From positions 124,001 to 188,000 of the forward strand of contig NZ_JBJZOI010000004.1 of NCBI RefSeq assembly GCF_047200635.1: 64,000 nt of DNA, given 5' to 3'. Both the position numbers and the translations under genes were made by a program. The DNA comes from Saccharopolyspora_C sp047200635 (GTDB lineage: Bacteria; Actinomycetota; Actinomycetes; Mycobacteriales; Pseudonocardiaceae). Numbering within the stretch: the first letter of the stretch is position 1; the number at the start of each line of letters is the position of its first letter. Below, piece by piece: positions 57,460 through 64,000 of this stretch. Below the pieces are notes generated by a model, which worked only from the letters and a program-made list of their open reading frames with translations, was not told where the DNA came from and did not search any database.

Positions 57460-60170
57460 CAGCCCACCACCCGCACGGTCCCGGTGGCGCCGTCCAGCTC
57501 CACCACCGCACCGTCCGGAATCCGCTCGATCGCCCCCGGCACGGCGACGATGGTGGGGATGCCGAACTTGCGGCCCGTGATCGCGGTGTGCGAGAGCAGG
57601 CTGCCGCGTTCGACGACGATGCCCTTGGCGGCCAGCATCAGGTACAGCCAGCCGGGATCGGTCTCGCGGGCGATGAGCACGTCGTCGGCGTCGAAGTCCT
57701 CGGCGAACGACGGGTCCAGCACGACCCGAGCCCGGCCCCGGACCAGACCCGGGCACGACCCGAGCCCGCGCAGCACCCCGTCGGCGGGCTCGGGCGCCCC
57801 GGGGTCCGCCGGGGCGTCGACGACCTCCGGCACCGACAGCGCCACCACGTCGGCGGTGGAGAACTCCCGCCGCGGGCGCCGCCGCCGCGCGCGCTCGTGG
57901 TCGCCGCGCCGCAGCTCGACGAGCCCGGCGAGATCGCGGGTGCTGCCGGACCCGTCGAAGAACCCGAACAGCTCGTCCACGTCGAGCCAGAACACGTCCT
58001 GCGGATCGGCCAGCACCCCGCGCTGGTGCAGGTGCCCGCCGAGCGCGGCGATCACCCGCTTCGCGTAGCCGAACAGCTCGCTGCGCTGGTAGCGACCCGC
58101 CTCGCGGTAGCAGAGGAAGGTGCGCAGCCGGTCGAACAGCCCCAGCACCACCCGCCGCCGCGCGGCCGAGGGGAGCGCTCGCGCCAGCCGCTCCTCCCCG
58201 GCGCGCCGGGTCTCGCGCTCGACGCGCTCCATGTCCGCCGCGGTGACCCCGCGCGCGGCGTACTGGCCCACCAGGCGCAGCAGCTCCCAGGGGCGCTCGC
58301 GCAGATTGGGCCGTTCCAGCTTGAGCTCCTCGAGCCCGCGATCGCCGTAGCGCTCCAGGTGGGTGCGCACGGCGGTGGTGAAACCGGCGGGCAGCTCACC
58401 GGCCTCCAGCCGCTTCCAGATCTCCTCCGGTGGCCCGTCGCGGAACAGCGCGTCCAGGTCCGCGTCGGCGCGAACCCGCTCGCCGAGCCGCACCGCGCTG
58501 AGCGCGATCTCCGCCCCGCGCAGCTGCTCGCCACCGCAGAGCAGCTGGCTGAACAGGGTGTCGCGGTCGGGCACCTCCCACCTCGCCAGCAGCCGTTCGA
58601 GCCGCCCGTGCACGATGAGCATGAACTGGTAGTTGATCAGCGTGATGCCCCAGAGGTTCCCGGCCCGCCGCCACACCTCGCGATAGTCGTTGACCAGGCT
58701 CAGCGGATGCCGGGCGGTGAGCCCCGCGCCGCGCCGGTCCCGCATCAGCTCCGCCCACTCGGCCTCGAACGCGGCGAAGTCCGCGGCCAGCCGGGCGTAG
58801 TTCCGCCCGGCGCGGGCCCAGCCACCCGCCAGCGCCGCCGAGCGCCGCAGCCGCGCGCGCAGGCCCGCGGGCCGCTCGTCGGAGCGGTAGTAGCTGTTGT
58901 CCAGCTCCGCCACCAGCCGCTCCCAGTCCCGGCGCATCCCGTCGAACAGCGGGAAGACGGCGAGCTCGCTGAGGAACGAGCCGATGTTGTGGTAGATCCG
59001 CCCGTCGACGAACGCGACCAGCCGCGTCATCGTCTCGTGCAGGTCGTGCAGCTCGCGGTCCGGAACCCCGCAGCGGCGCAGGTAGTCGTGGTTGAGCAAC
59101 CAGTAGAACCGGCGGGCCACCGAGTAGGTCATCGGAGTCGTGGTGCCGGGGAAGCTCTCCGAGACGTTCGCGCTGCTGAACACCCGGTGGTGGCCCGGAT
59201 CGAGCGTGATCGGCCGGGACTGCAGCACGTGCACCGCACCGTCCGGGGTGAAGGTCGCCTCGATGTCCTGCGGGGCGCCGAAGATCCGCTCGATCCGCTC
59301 CCCGAGCTCGGCCAGCTCCCGCACCTCGGCCTCGTCGAGCACGGGCACCGCGCGGCGTTCCGGGGGCACCGGTGCGAGCCGGGTGCCGTGGCCGCGCTCG
59401 GCGTCGAAGGTGACCATCTCGTGCTTGTCGGCGACGACGTTCCGCAGCTCGCCGGACATGCCGTGCAGGAAGTAGTGGTCGGTCGGGGTCTTCTCGGCGA
59501 CCACGCCCTCACCGATTCCCCAGCCCGCGCTGATCACCGCGTCCTTCGCGTAGCTGGTCGGATCGCAGGTGAACAGCACCACCGAGCGCTCCCCGAACAC
59601 CATCCGCTGCACCCCGACGGCGACCGAGACCTGGTCCAGCGACAGGCCCTGCCGGTGCCGGTAGAGCATCCCCTCGGGGTTGAACGCCGAGGCCCAGCAG
59701 CGCAGCACCGCGTCCCGGACCTGGCCCACCGGGACGTACAGGTAGCTGTCGCTCATGCCGGCGAAGGCGTGCTCCGCGGAGTCCTCGCCCTCCTCGGGCC
59801 GCGCGCCCACCACCGACGCGCGGACGGCGACGAGCGCACCGGGGTCGAAGGTGCTGCGCAGCGCCTCGGCCAGCAGCCGCTCGCCGTCCGCGCCGAGCCC
59901 GCCCTCGACGATCGTCGCGCGGGCCCGGTCCGAGGCCGTCCGCACCGCTCGCCAGTCCGAGAGGTCCAGTTCCCCCAGCGCCTCCGCGACGTCGCCGGCC
60001 GAGACCGCCCGGGAGAACAGCTCACCGCTGAGGCAGAACAGCGGCGGTACCCGGATCCCCTCCTCGTGCAACGCCTTGAGCCGGGCCAGCTTCCACCCGA
60101 CCGACCGCGGGTGCATCGGGTGCTCCAGGGTTTCGATCAAGGAGGTCTCGATCGCGGGGGTCTCGGTCAC
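57459..60170 (-). CDS. PEP-utilizing/rifampin-phosphotransferase-like enzyme
   Basis: The protein has 903 residues from GTG 60170, with AGGGAG upstream. The N-terminal 330 residues form an ATP-grasp/PPDK-type nucleotide domain (VRASVVGARPEEGEDS, FAGMSDSYLYVPV, VAVGVQRMVFGER, LQSRPITL). A long helical middle follows (about 335-780). The C-terminal swivelling phospho-His domain has His861 in GSLLSHTAITGRKFGIPTIV. This order and length match rifampin phosphotransferase (ATP + drug-OH + water giving drug phosphate + AMP + Pi) rather than PEP synthase, which has a C-terminal PEP barrel. The N-terminal Gly-Lys motif of the family is altered (VGWKLARLK). It is translationally coupled to a UbiA-type gene. 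The substrate is unknown; detoxification or a biosynthetic phosphorylation are both possible. Confidence 0.8.
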   Translation of the reverse strand: MTETPAIETSLIETLEHPMHPRSVGWKLARLKALHEEGIRVPPLFCLSGELFSRAVSAGDVAEALGELDLSDWRAVRTASDRARATIVEGGLGADGERLLAEALRSTFDPGALVAVRASVVGARPEEGEDSAEHAFAGMSDSYLYVPVGQVRDAVLRCWASAFNPEGMLYRHRQGLSLDQVSVAVGVQRMVFGERSVVLFTCDPTSYAKDAVISAGWGIGEGVVAEKTPTDHYFLHGMSGELRNVVADKHEMVTFDAERGHGTRLAPVPPERRAVPVLDEAEVRELAELGERIERIFGAPQDIEATFTPDGAVHVLQSRPITLDPGHHRVFSSANVSESFPGTTTPMTYSVARRFYWLLNHDYLRRCGVPDRELHDLHETMTRLVAFVDGRIYHNIGSFLSELAVFPLFDGMRRDWERLVAELDNSYYRSDERPAGLRARLRRSAALAGGWARAGRNYARLAADFAAFEAEWAELMRDRRGAGLTARHPLSLVNDYREVWRRAGNLWGITLINYQFMLIVHGRLERLLARWEVPDRDTLFSQLLCGGEQLRGAEIALSAVRLGERVRADADLDALFRDGPPEEIWKRLEAGELPAGFTTAVRTHLERYGDRGLEELKLERPNLRERPWELLRLVGQYAARGVTAADMERVERETRRAGEERLARALPSAARRRVVLGLFDRLRTFLCYREAGRYQRSELFGYAKRVIAALGGHLHQRGVLADPQDVFWLDVDELFGFFDGSGSTRDLAGLVELRRGDHERARRRRPRREFSTADVVALSVPEVVDAPADPGAPEPADGVLRGLGSCPGLVRGRARVVLDPSFAEDFDADDVLIARETDPGWLYLMLAAKGIVVERGSLLSHTAITGRKFGIPTIVAVPGAIERIPDGAVVELDGATGTVRVVG

Positions 60171-60374
60171 GGGACGAACTCCCTCGCTGCGCCGGACGCC
60201 CGCCGGACGTCCGATGTGGATTCGGTGCTCGGGGCTGCGAAGATCCACAGTAGGCATGGCAAGACTAGGTGAATCGCCACACTGCCGCTGGCAGGCTGGT
60301 CCGGGCCGGAGTGGGCGACCGCTCCCGATGAGTCCTGAGTGGACGGTGTGGCGGGTTCCGCCGGAGGGGTGGCG

Positions 60375-60980
60375 ATGGATCTCGACGAAGCGCTCACGAC
60401 GACTCGCGCGGTGCGGCGGCGCCTGGACCTGGCGCGCCCGGTGGACCCGGAGACCGTGCGGGAGTGCCTGCGGCTGGCCACCTGCGCGCCCAACGGCGGC
60501 AACCGGCAGGACTGGCGGTTCCTGGTGCTCGACGACCCGGCCGTGCGGCGGGGCGTCGCGCGGCACTACCGCGCCGCCTCGGCGGAATACCTGGCGGACA
60601 AGCCGGAGAACGCCAACACCGCCGCCGCCCGGGCCCTGGCCGACCAGCTCGCCGAGGTTCCCGTGCTCGTGCTCGCCTGCTCGCGGGGCAGGCTTCCCGT
60701 CGACGCGCCCGCCGCGCGGCGCTCCGCGTTCTACGGCTCGATCTACCCGGCGGTGTGGAGCTTCATGCTCGCGGCCCGCGCGCGGGGCCTGGGCACGGCG
60801 CTCACCACCGCGCACCTCGCCCGCGAGCGCGAGGTCGCGGAGCTGCTCGGCATCCCGCACCAGGAGATCACCCAGATCGCCCTGATCCCCGTCGCGCACC
60901 GGCTCGGTCCACCGCCCACCGGCCCGCCTGCGCGCGGCCCGCTCGACGAGGTGATCGCGGGCAATCGCTGGAGCGGATGA
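60375..60980 (+). CDS. nitroreductase-family FMN oxidoreductase
   Basis: The protein has 201 residues; ATG 60375 follows GGAGGGG. TTRAVRRRLDLARPVD, CAPNGGNRQDWRFLVLDD and MLAARARGLGTALTTAH are conserved features of the nitroreductase FMN fold. Such proteins use NAD(P)H to reduce nitro groups, quinones or double bonds, or act in tailoring. It is divergent from the PEP-utilizing gene across a 204-bp gap with no confident promoter, and it ends 195 bases before the AfsA-like gene. Confidence 0.85.
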   Translation: MDLDEALTTTRAVRRRLDLARPVDPETVRECLRLATCAPNGGNRQDWRFLVLDDPAVRRGVARHYRAASAEYLADKPENANTAAARALADQLAEVPVLVLACSRGRLPVDAPAARRSAFYGSIYPAVWSFMLAARARGLGTALTTAHLAREREVAELLGIPHQEITQIALIPVAHRLGPPPTGPPARGPLDEVIAGNRWSG

Positions 60981-61121
60981 GATTCCGGCTCGCCCTGATT
61001 CCACACCGCCTCGTTCGGCAGGTTTCCTGATTCGGTTTCGCGCATTCCCGCGCGGGCTCGGCGGAATACCGGGATCGCTCCGGAAATGATCGCTCTAAGG
61101 AAAGCCCCAGTCGGCCGCGAT

Positions 61122-61127
61122 TATAAA
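61122..61127 (+). promoter_or_regulatory. AT-rich -10-like element before AfsA-like gene
   Basis: TATAAA within GATTATAAAAGAATCAA is a conspicuous AT-rich island in otherwise GC-rich DNA. It lies 49 bases before ATG 61176. No matching -35 is evident. If it is a -10 box, the start codon must lie downstream, which supports ATG 61176 or GTG 61161. Confidence 0.35.
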
Positions 61128-61175
61128 AGAATCAACCTGACGGCCACTCTTTCCTCCGAGGTGCGGGATGCGGCT

Positions 61176-61973
61176 ATGACCTTGGCGCTCGATTCCCTGG
61201 TGTTCACCACCGAGGGGACGCTGCTCGCCGACGGCGAGAACCCCTTCTTCTTCGACCACCCGCTCGACCACCTGCCCGCGACGTTGTTGCTGGACGGCGC
61301 GGTGGGAATGGTCACCACGTCGCTGCCCGGGCAGCTCGCCGGCCTGCGGCTCACCTTCCACCGCTTCGGTGATCCCGGGGAACCGGTGGATCTGCGGCTC
61401 ACCCAGAACGGCGACGACTGTGAGCGCTGCGCGCTGCGCTTCTCCGGTGGCGGGGCGATTCTCGCCGACGGTCAGGTGGCGGTGCGCGCACTGGCCGATT
61501 CCCGCGCATTTCCCGAACGCCGATCGCCGGACCCGGTCGACCGGGAACTCGTGCACCGGCACCGGGCGGAGAACGTGGCCATCGGCGCCGTCGAGACCGG
61601 CGCCGAGGAGTGCACCGCCGAGATGCTCGATTTCGCCGCCGAGCACCCGCTGCGCAGGCGGGACCCGGCGCACCGCGGTCCGGTGGAGCTCGTCGAGGCC
61701 GCCCGGCAGCTCACGACCTGCCTCGGCCACGAGGTGTGGGAGATCCCCGACGACTGGAAGTACGTGTTCACGGGACTGCGCTTCGAGCAGCGCCGCCGGG
61801 TGGCCGGGCGCGAGCCGATCCGGCTGCGCGCTTCGCGGATGTCCCTGCACCGCAGGCGGCTCGACGTCCTGGTGGAGCTGGAAGCCGCCGACGGAACGGT
61901 CGGTTCGGTCGGCATCGAGGGCCTGGTGGCCGCCCCCCGGATCTACGAGCACCTGCGCTGGTCGCAGGCCTGA
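61176..61973 (+). CDS. AfsA/ScbA-like double hot-dog protein
   Basis: The protein has 265 residues from ATG 61176; the start is uncertain because no strong ribosome site precedes it. It shows the two-repeat layout of A-factor synthase-type proteins: repeat 1 FFFDHPLDHLPATLLLDGA and repeat 2 AEHPLRRRDPAHRGPVELVE followed by AARQ. The canonical DHVPGMxLLEAARQ element is split between them: repeat 1 keeps the Asp-His but has Asp for Glu and loses the Arg, while repeat 2 keeps Glu-Ala-Ala-Arg-Gln but loses Asp-His. AfsA homologues condense a beta-ketoacyl chain with dihydroxyacetone phosphate en route to gamma-butyrolactone signals; related proteins have other roles. A membrane methyltransferase gene follows after 15 bases. 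Confidence 0.78.
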   Translation: MTLALDSLVFTTEGTLLADGENPFFFDHPLDHLPATLLLDGAVGMVTTSLPGQLAGLRLTFHRFGDPGEPVDLRLTQNGDDCERCALRFSGGGAILADGQVAVRALADSRAFPERRSPDPVDRELVHRHRAENVAIGAVETGAEECTAEMLDFAAEHPLRRRDPAHRGPVELVEAARQLTTCLGHEVWEIPDDWKYVFTGLRFEQRRRVAGREPIRLRASRMSLHRRRLDVLVELEAADGTVGSVGIEGLVAAPRIYEHLRWSQA

Positions 61974-61988
61974 CAGGAGGGAAAGTCC

Positions 61989-62627
61989 TTGCGCGGCAAG
62001 CTCGAAAGCCTCTTCCCGCCCGCGCTGTTCGTCCTCGCCACCGCGATGCTGCTGCGGGGGACGTGGGCGCGCGGCTCGGACGGCGACCTGCTGGGCGCGC
62101 TCGTCCTGCTCGCCTACCTGGGCTGGCTGGTCCTGGAGATCCGGATCACCTTCCAGGGCGCGACGGAGGAGACCAGCTCCGGCGACCGGGGCAGCCTGCA
62201 GCTCTACGGCATGTCCCGGATGGTCGTGCTGGGCACGCTCGTCACCCTGACCCCGGTCTGGGACGGCTGGAGCCCGCTGCGGGTCCTGGCCGCGGCCGCG
62301 TTCCTCGCCGGAGTGGTGTTGCGGCTCGGTTCGATCCACCAGCTCGGCCGGTTCTACTCGCACCGCGTTCGCACCGTCGCCGAGCACCGCATCGTGCGCA
62401 CCGGCCCGTACCGCGTCCTCCGCCACCCGTCCTACGCCGGGATGGTGCTCGCCCACCTCGGCGTGGTGCTGGTGCTGCTGAACCCGGTGAGCCCGGTGCT
62501 GTTCGCGGCGCTGATGGTCCCGGCGATCATCTGGCGGATCCTGGTGGAGGAGGAGACCCTGATGCGGCTGGACGCCTACCCGGCCTACGCCGCCGGCAGG
62601 CCCCGCCTCATCCCCGCCGTGTGGTGA
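61989..62627 (+). CDS. ICMT-family integral membrane methyltransferase
   Basis: The protein has 212 residues from TTG 61989, which is preceded by AGGAGGG at good spacing. Several membrane helices are followed by the SAM-binding C-terminal motif VRTGPYRVLRHPSYAGMVL and EEETLM, as in isoprenylcysteine carboxyl methyltransferases and related phospholipid methyltransferases. In bacteria these enzymes methylate carboxylates or other small lipophilic acceptors. It starts 15 bases after the AfsA-like gene, so the two are probably one operon; a UbiA prenyltransferase gene lies nearby on the other strand. Confidence 0.83.
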   Translation: MRGKLESLFPPALFVLATAMLLRGTWARGSDGDLLGALVLLAYLGWLVLEIRITFQGATEETSSGDRGSLQLYGMSRMVVLGTLVTLTPVWDGWSPLRVLAAAAFLAGVVLRLGSIHQLGRFYSHRVRTVAEHRIVRTGPYRVLRHPSYAGMVLAHLGVVLVLLNPVSPVLFAALMVPAIIWRILVEEETLMRLDAYPAYAAGRPRLIPAVW

Positions 62628-62662
62628 GGCGCCCGCGGTTCGCCCGCCGCGACGCTGAACCG

Positions 62663-62676
62663 TGACAGCGCTCACA
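62663..62676. promoter_or_regulatory. possible LacI-family operator upstream of S9 peptidase
   Basis: TGACAGCGCTCACA is an imperfect palindrome centred on AGCGCT, resembling LacI/GalR-type operators. It lies 81 bases before the peptidase GTG. Pattern only. Confidence 0.25.
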
Positions 62677-62756
62677 TCGATCCGCTCTTGCTCGTGCCGC
62701 GACGGCACACCGTCTCCTGTGCTCGACGACATCGACGAGCACGAAGGAGACACCCC

Positions 62757-64000
62757 GTGGCACTGCCCGAGCTGATCCCGGTCGAGGACCTCCTGCGGCC
62801 CCCGGAGCGCGCCGGGGCGTCGATCTCCCCGGACGGGACGCGGCTGGCGTTCCTGGCGCCGTGGAAGAACCGCCTCAACGTCTGGATCGAGGACCTGGAG
62901 CCCGGAGCCGAGCCCCGCTGCGTCACCGCCGACGAGGTCCGCACCGTCCAGGACTACCGCTGGACCGACGACCCGCGCTGGCTGCTGTACCTGCAGGACG
63001 ACGGCGGGGACGAGAACTGGCACGTGTTCCGGGTCGACCTCGACTCCCCGGGGGCGGCGGCGGTGGACCTGACCCCGTTCCCCGGCGCCCGGGTGGTGGA
63101 CCTGCAACTGCCCGCCGAGCGGCCGGGCACCGCGATCCTGCAGCTCGTCGGCCGGGTGGGCATCTCGATCGAGCTCGTCGAGATCGACATCGCGACCGGC
63201 GAGCTGACCCCGCTGAGCGAGGCGAGCGGGGAGGGGGCCTGGCACTACGTCGGCGACGGCACCCTGCTCGTGGACCGCATGACCCCCGCGGGGGACGTCG
63301 AGATCTTCCAGACCTCGATCGAGGGCGGTGAGCCGCGCCTGGTGACCACCTTCGACGGCCGGGACTACCCGCTGGGCGTCTACCCGTTCGTCGTCACCCC
63401 GGACCGCGGCGGGATCTGGGTGGGCTCCAACCGGGGGACCGACCGCACCCGGCTCGCCCGGATCGACCTCGCCACCGGCGAGGAGACCGAGGTCGACAGC
63501 CATCCGGTCTTCGACCTGGACGTGCGGGCGCAGGTGTTCACCAAGCTGCCCCCGCCGCTGATCCGGCATCGCGGCACGGGGGAGCTGCTCGGGGTGCGCT
63601 ACCTGGGGCAGCGGCAGGTCGTGCACGCGCTGGACCCCCACTTCGCCGAGGTGCTGCCCAGGCTGGAGGAGCTCTCCGACGGCGATCTGTCGGCGATCTC
63701 GCACGACCGGGAGGGCCGCCGCTGGGTCGTGTCGTTCTCCCACGACCGCGACCCCGGCGTGACCTGGTTCTACGACCACGAGACCGGGGAGAGCAGGATG
63801 CTGTTCCGCCCGCAACCGCACCTCGACCCGGACGCGCTGTCGCCGACCACGCCGATCACGATCACCGCGCGGGACGGGCTGGAGCTGCCGTCGTACCTCA
63901 CGCTGCCGGTCGGCGTGGAGCCGTCCCGGCTGCCGATGGTCCTGGTCGTCCACGGTGGACCGTGGACCCGCGACGTCTGGGGAGGTGACCGGTCCGTGCA
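62757..64000 (+). CDS. S9-family (prolyl oligopeptidase-like) serine peptidase, 3' partial
   Basis: The frame opens at GTG 62757 behind GAAGGAGA and runs off the window after about 414 codons. The visible part is a beta-propeller-like N-terminal domain with repeated blades (SPDGTRLAFLAPWKNRLNVW, WTDDPRWLLYLQDDGGDENW, ATGELTPLSE, DLATGEETEV). It then enters the alpha/beta hydrolase domain at LEFP-like LELPSYLTLPVG and MVLVVHGGPW. The HGGP oxyanion motif is typical of acylaminoacyl-peptidase/dipeptidyl-peptidase-like S9 enzymes. The catalytic Ser, Asp and His lie beyond the edge. No signal peptide is seen, so it is probably cytoplasmic. Confidence 0.88.
   Translation, partial: MALPELIPVEDLLRPPERAGASISPDGTRLAFLAPWKNRLNVWIEDLEPGAEPRCVTADEVRTVQDYRWTDDPRWLLYLQDDGGDENWHVFRVDLDSPGAAAVDLTPFPGARVVDLQLPAERPGTAILQLVGRVGISIELVEIDIATGELTPLSEASGEGAWHYVGDGTLLVDRMTPAGDVEIFQTSIEGGEPRLVTTFDGRDYPLGVYPFVVTPDRGGIWVGSNRGTDRTRLARIDLATGEETEVDSHPVFDLDVRAQVFTKLPPPLIRHRGTGELLGVRYLGQRQVVHALDPHFAEVLPRLEELSDGDLSAISHDREGRRWVVSFSHDRDPGVTWFYDHETGESRMLFRPQPHLDPDALSPTTPITITARDGLELPSYLTLPVGVEPSRLPMVLVVHGGPWTRDVWGGDRSV

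Noticed and set aside
57588..60272. 894-codon plus-strand frame opposite the PEP-utilizing enzyme gene
   Set aside because: Composition and lack of motifs mark it as antisense shadow; the swivel-His and ATP-grasp motifs are on the minus strand.
61095..63953. 952-codon minus-strand frame across the AfsA-like, ICMT-like and S9 genes
   Set aside because: It spans three well-supported plus-strand genes and their intergenic regions, so it cannot be a real gene.

Overview
The window is about 64 kb of very GC-rich DNA with pervasive GTG/TTG starts, strong third-position GC bias, ATGA/GTGA gene overlaps and U-tract-free hairpin terminators. This points to an actinomycete; Pseudonocardiales is my guess, not something the sequence proves.

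Region 1 (1-43558, all + strand) is a trans-acyltransferase (AT-less) type I polyketide synthase locus. Three giant synthases (1-8325, 5' end outside the window; 8372-31933; 31930-37809) carry ten KS domains and no AT domain inside any module. They are followed by a free-standing AT-ER fusion, a zinc-independent NADPH double-bond reductase, a class I SAM methyltransferase and a cytochrome P450. I label the modules A-J: A (KS)-DH-KR-ACP; B KS-degenerate DH-fold (branching type)-ACP; C KS // KR-ACP (split between two proteins); D KS-ACP; E KS-DH-KR-MT-ACP; F KS-KR-MT-ACP; G KS-ACP; H KS-DH-KR-ACP(dead)-ACP; I KS-DH // ACP (split); J KS-DH-KR-ACP-TE. From memory, both this architecture and the gene order PKS-PKS-PKS-AT/ER-reductase-methyltransferase-P450 match the iso-migrastatin/lactimidomycin (mgsE-K, ltmE-K) glutarimide polyketide clusters. 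My best inference is a glutarimide macrolide of that family. The starter machinery (amidotransferase, first ACP) would lie left of the window.

Region 2 (43559-49164, + strand) starts with a terminator hairpin and a cobalamin riboswitch leader in front of a lipoprotein/permease/ATPase ABC importer (btuF-C-D type). An amino-acid ABC importer follows, whose binding protein and permease are fused in one chain, with its ATPase overlapping.

Region 3 (49172-52266, - strand) holds an NTF2/SnoaL-fold protein, a GOLPH3/VPS74-family protein and a membrane-anchored Hsp70-like protein with a C-terminal extracytoplasmic domain. A 483-bp gene-free divergent region separates it from region 4.

Region 4 (52750-55430, + strand) is an MFS transporter translationally coupled to a 2,2-dialkylglycine decarboxylase, ending in a perfect 17-bp hairpin.

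Region 5 (55591-60170, - strand) has a small membrane protein, a YchJ-family SEC-C protein, and a coupled pair: a rifampin-phosphotransferase-like PEP-utilizing enzyme and a UbiA-family prenyltransferase.

Region 6 (60375 to the right edge, + strand) has a nitroreductase-family protein, an AfsA-like double hot-dog protein coupled to an ICMT-family membrane methyltransferase, and the start of an S9 peptidase that runs off the window.

Genes of region 1 clearly work together. The AT supplies malonyl units to every module in trans, the ER domain and the reductase can act in trans on chain double bonds, and the methyltransferase and P450 tailor the product. Whether regions 2-6 belong to the same pathway cannot be read from the sequence; most look like housekeeping or separate accessory operons.
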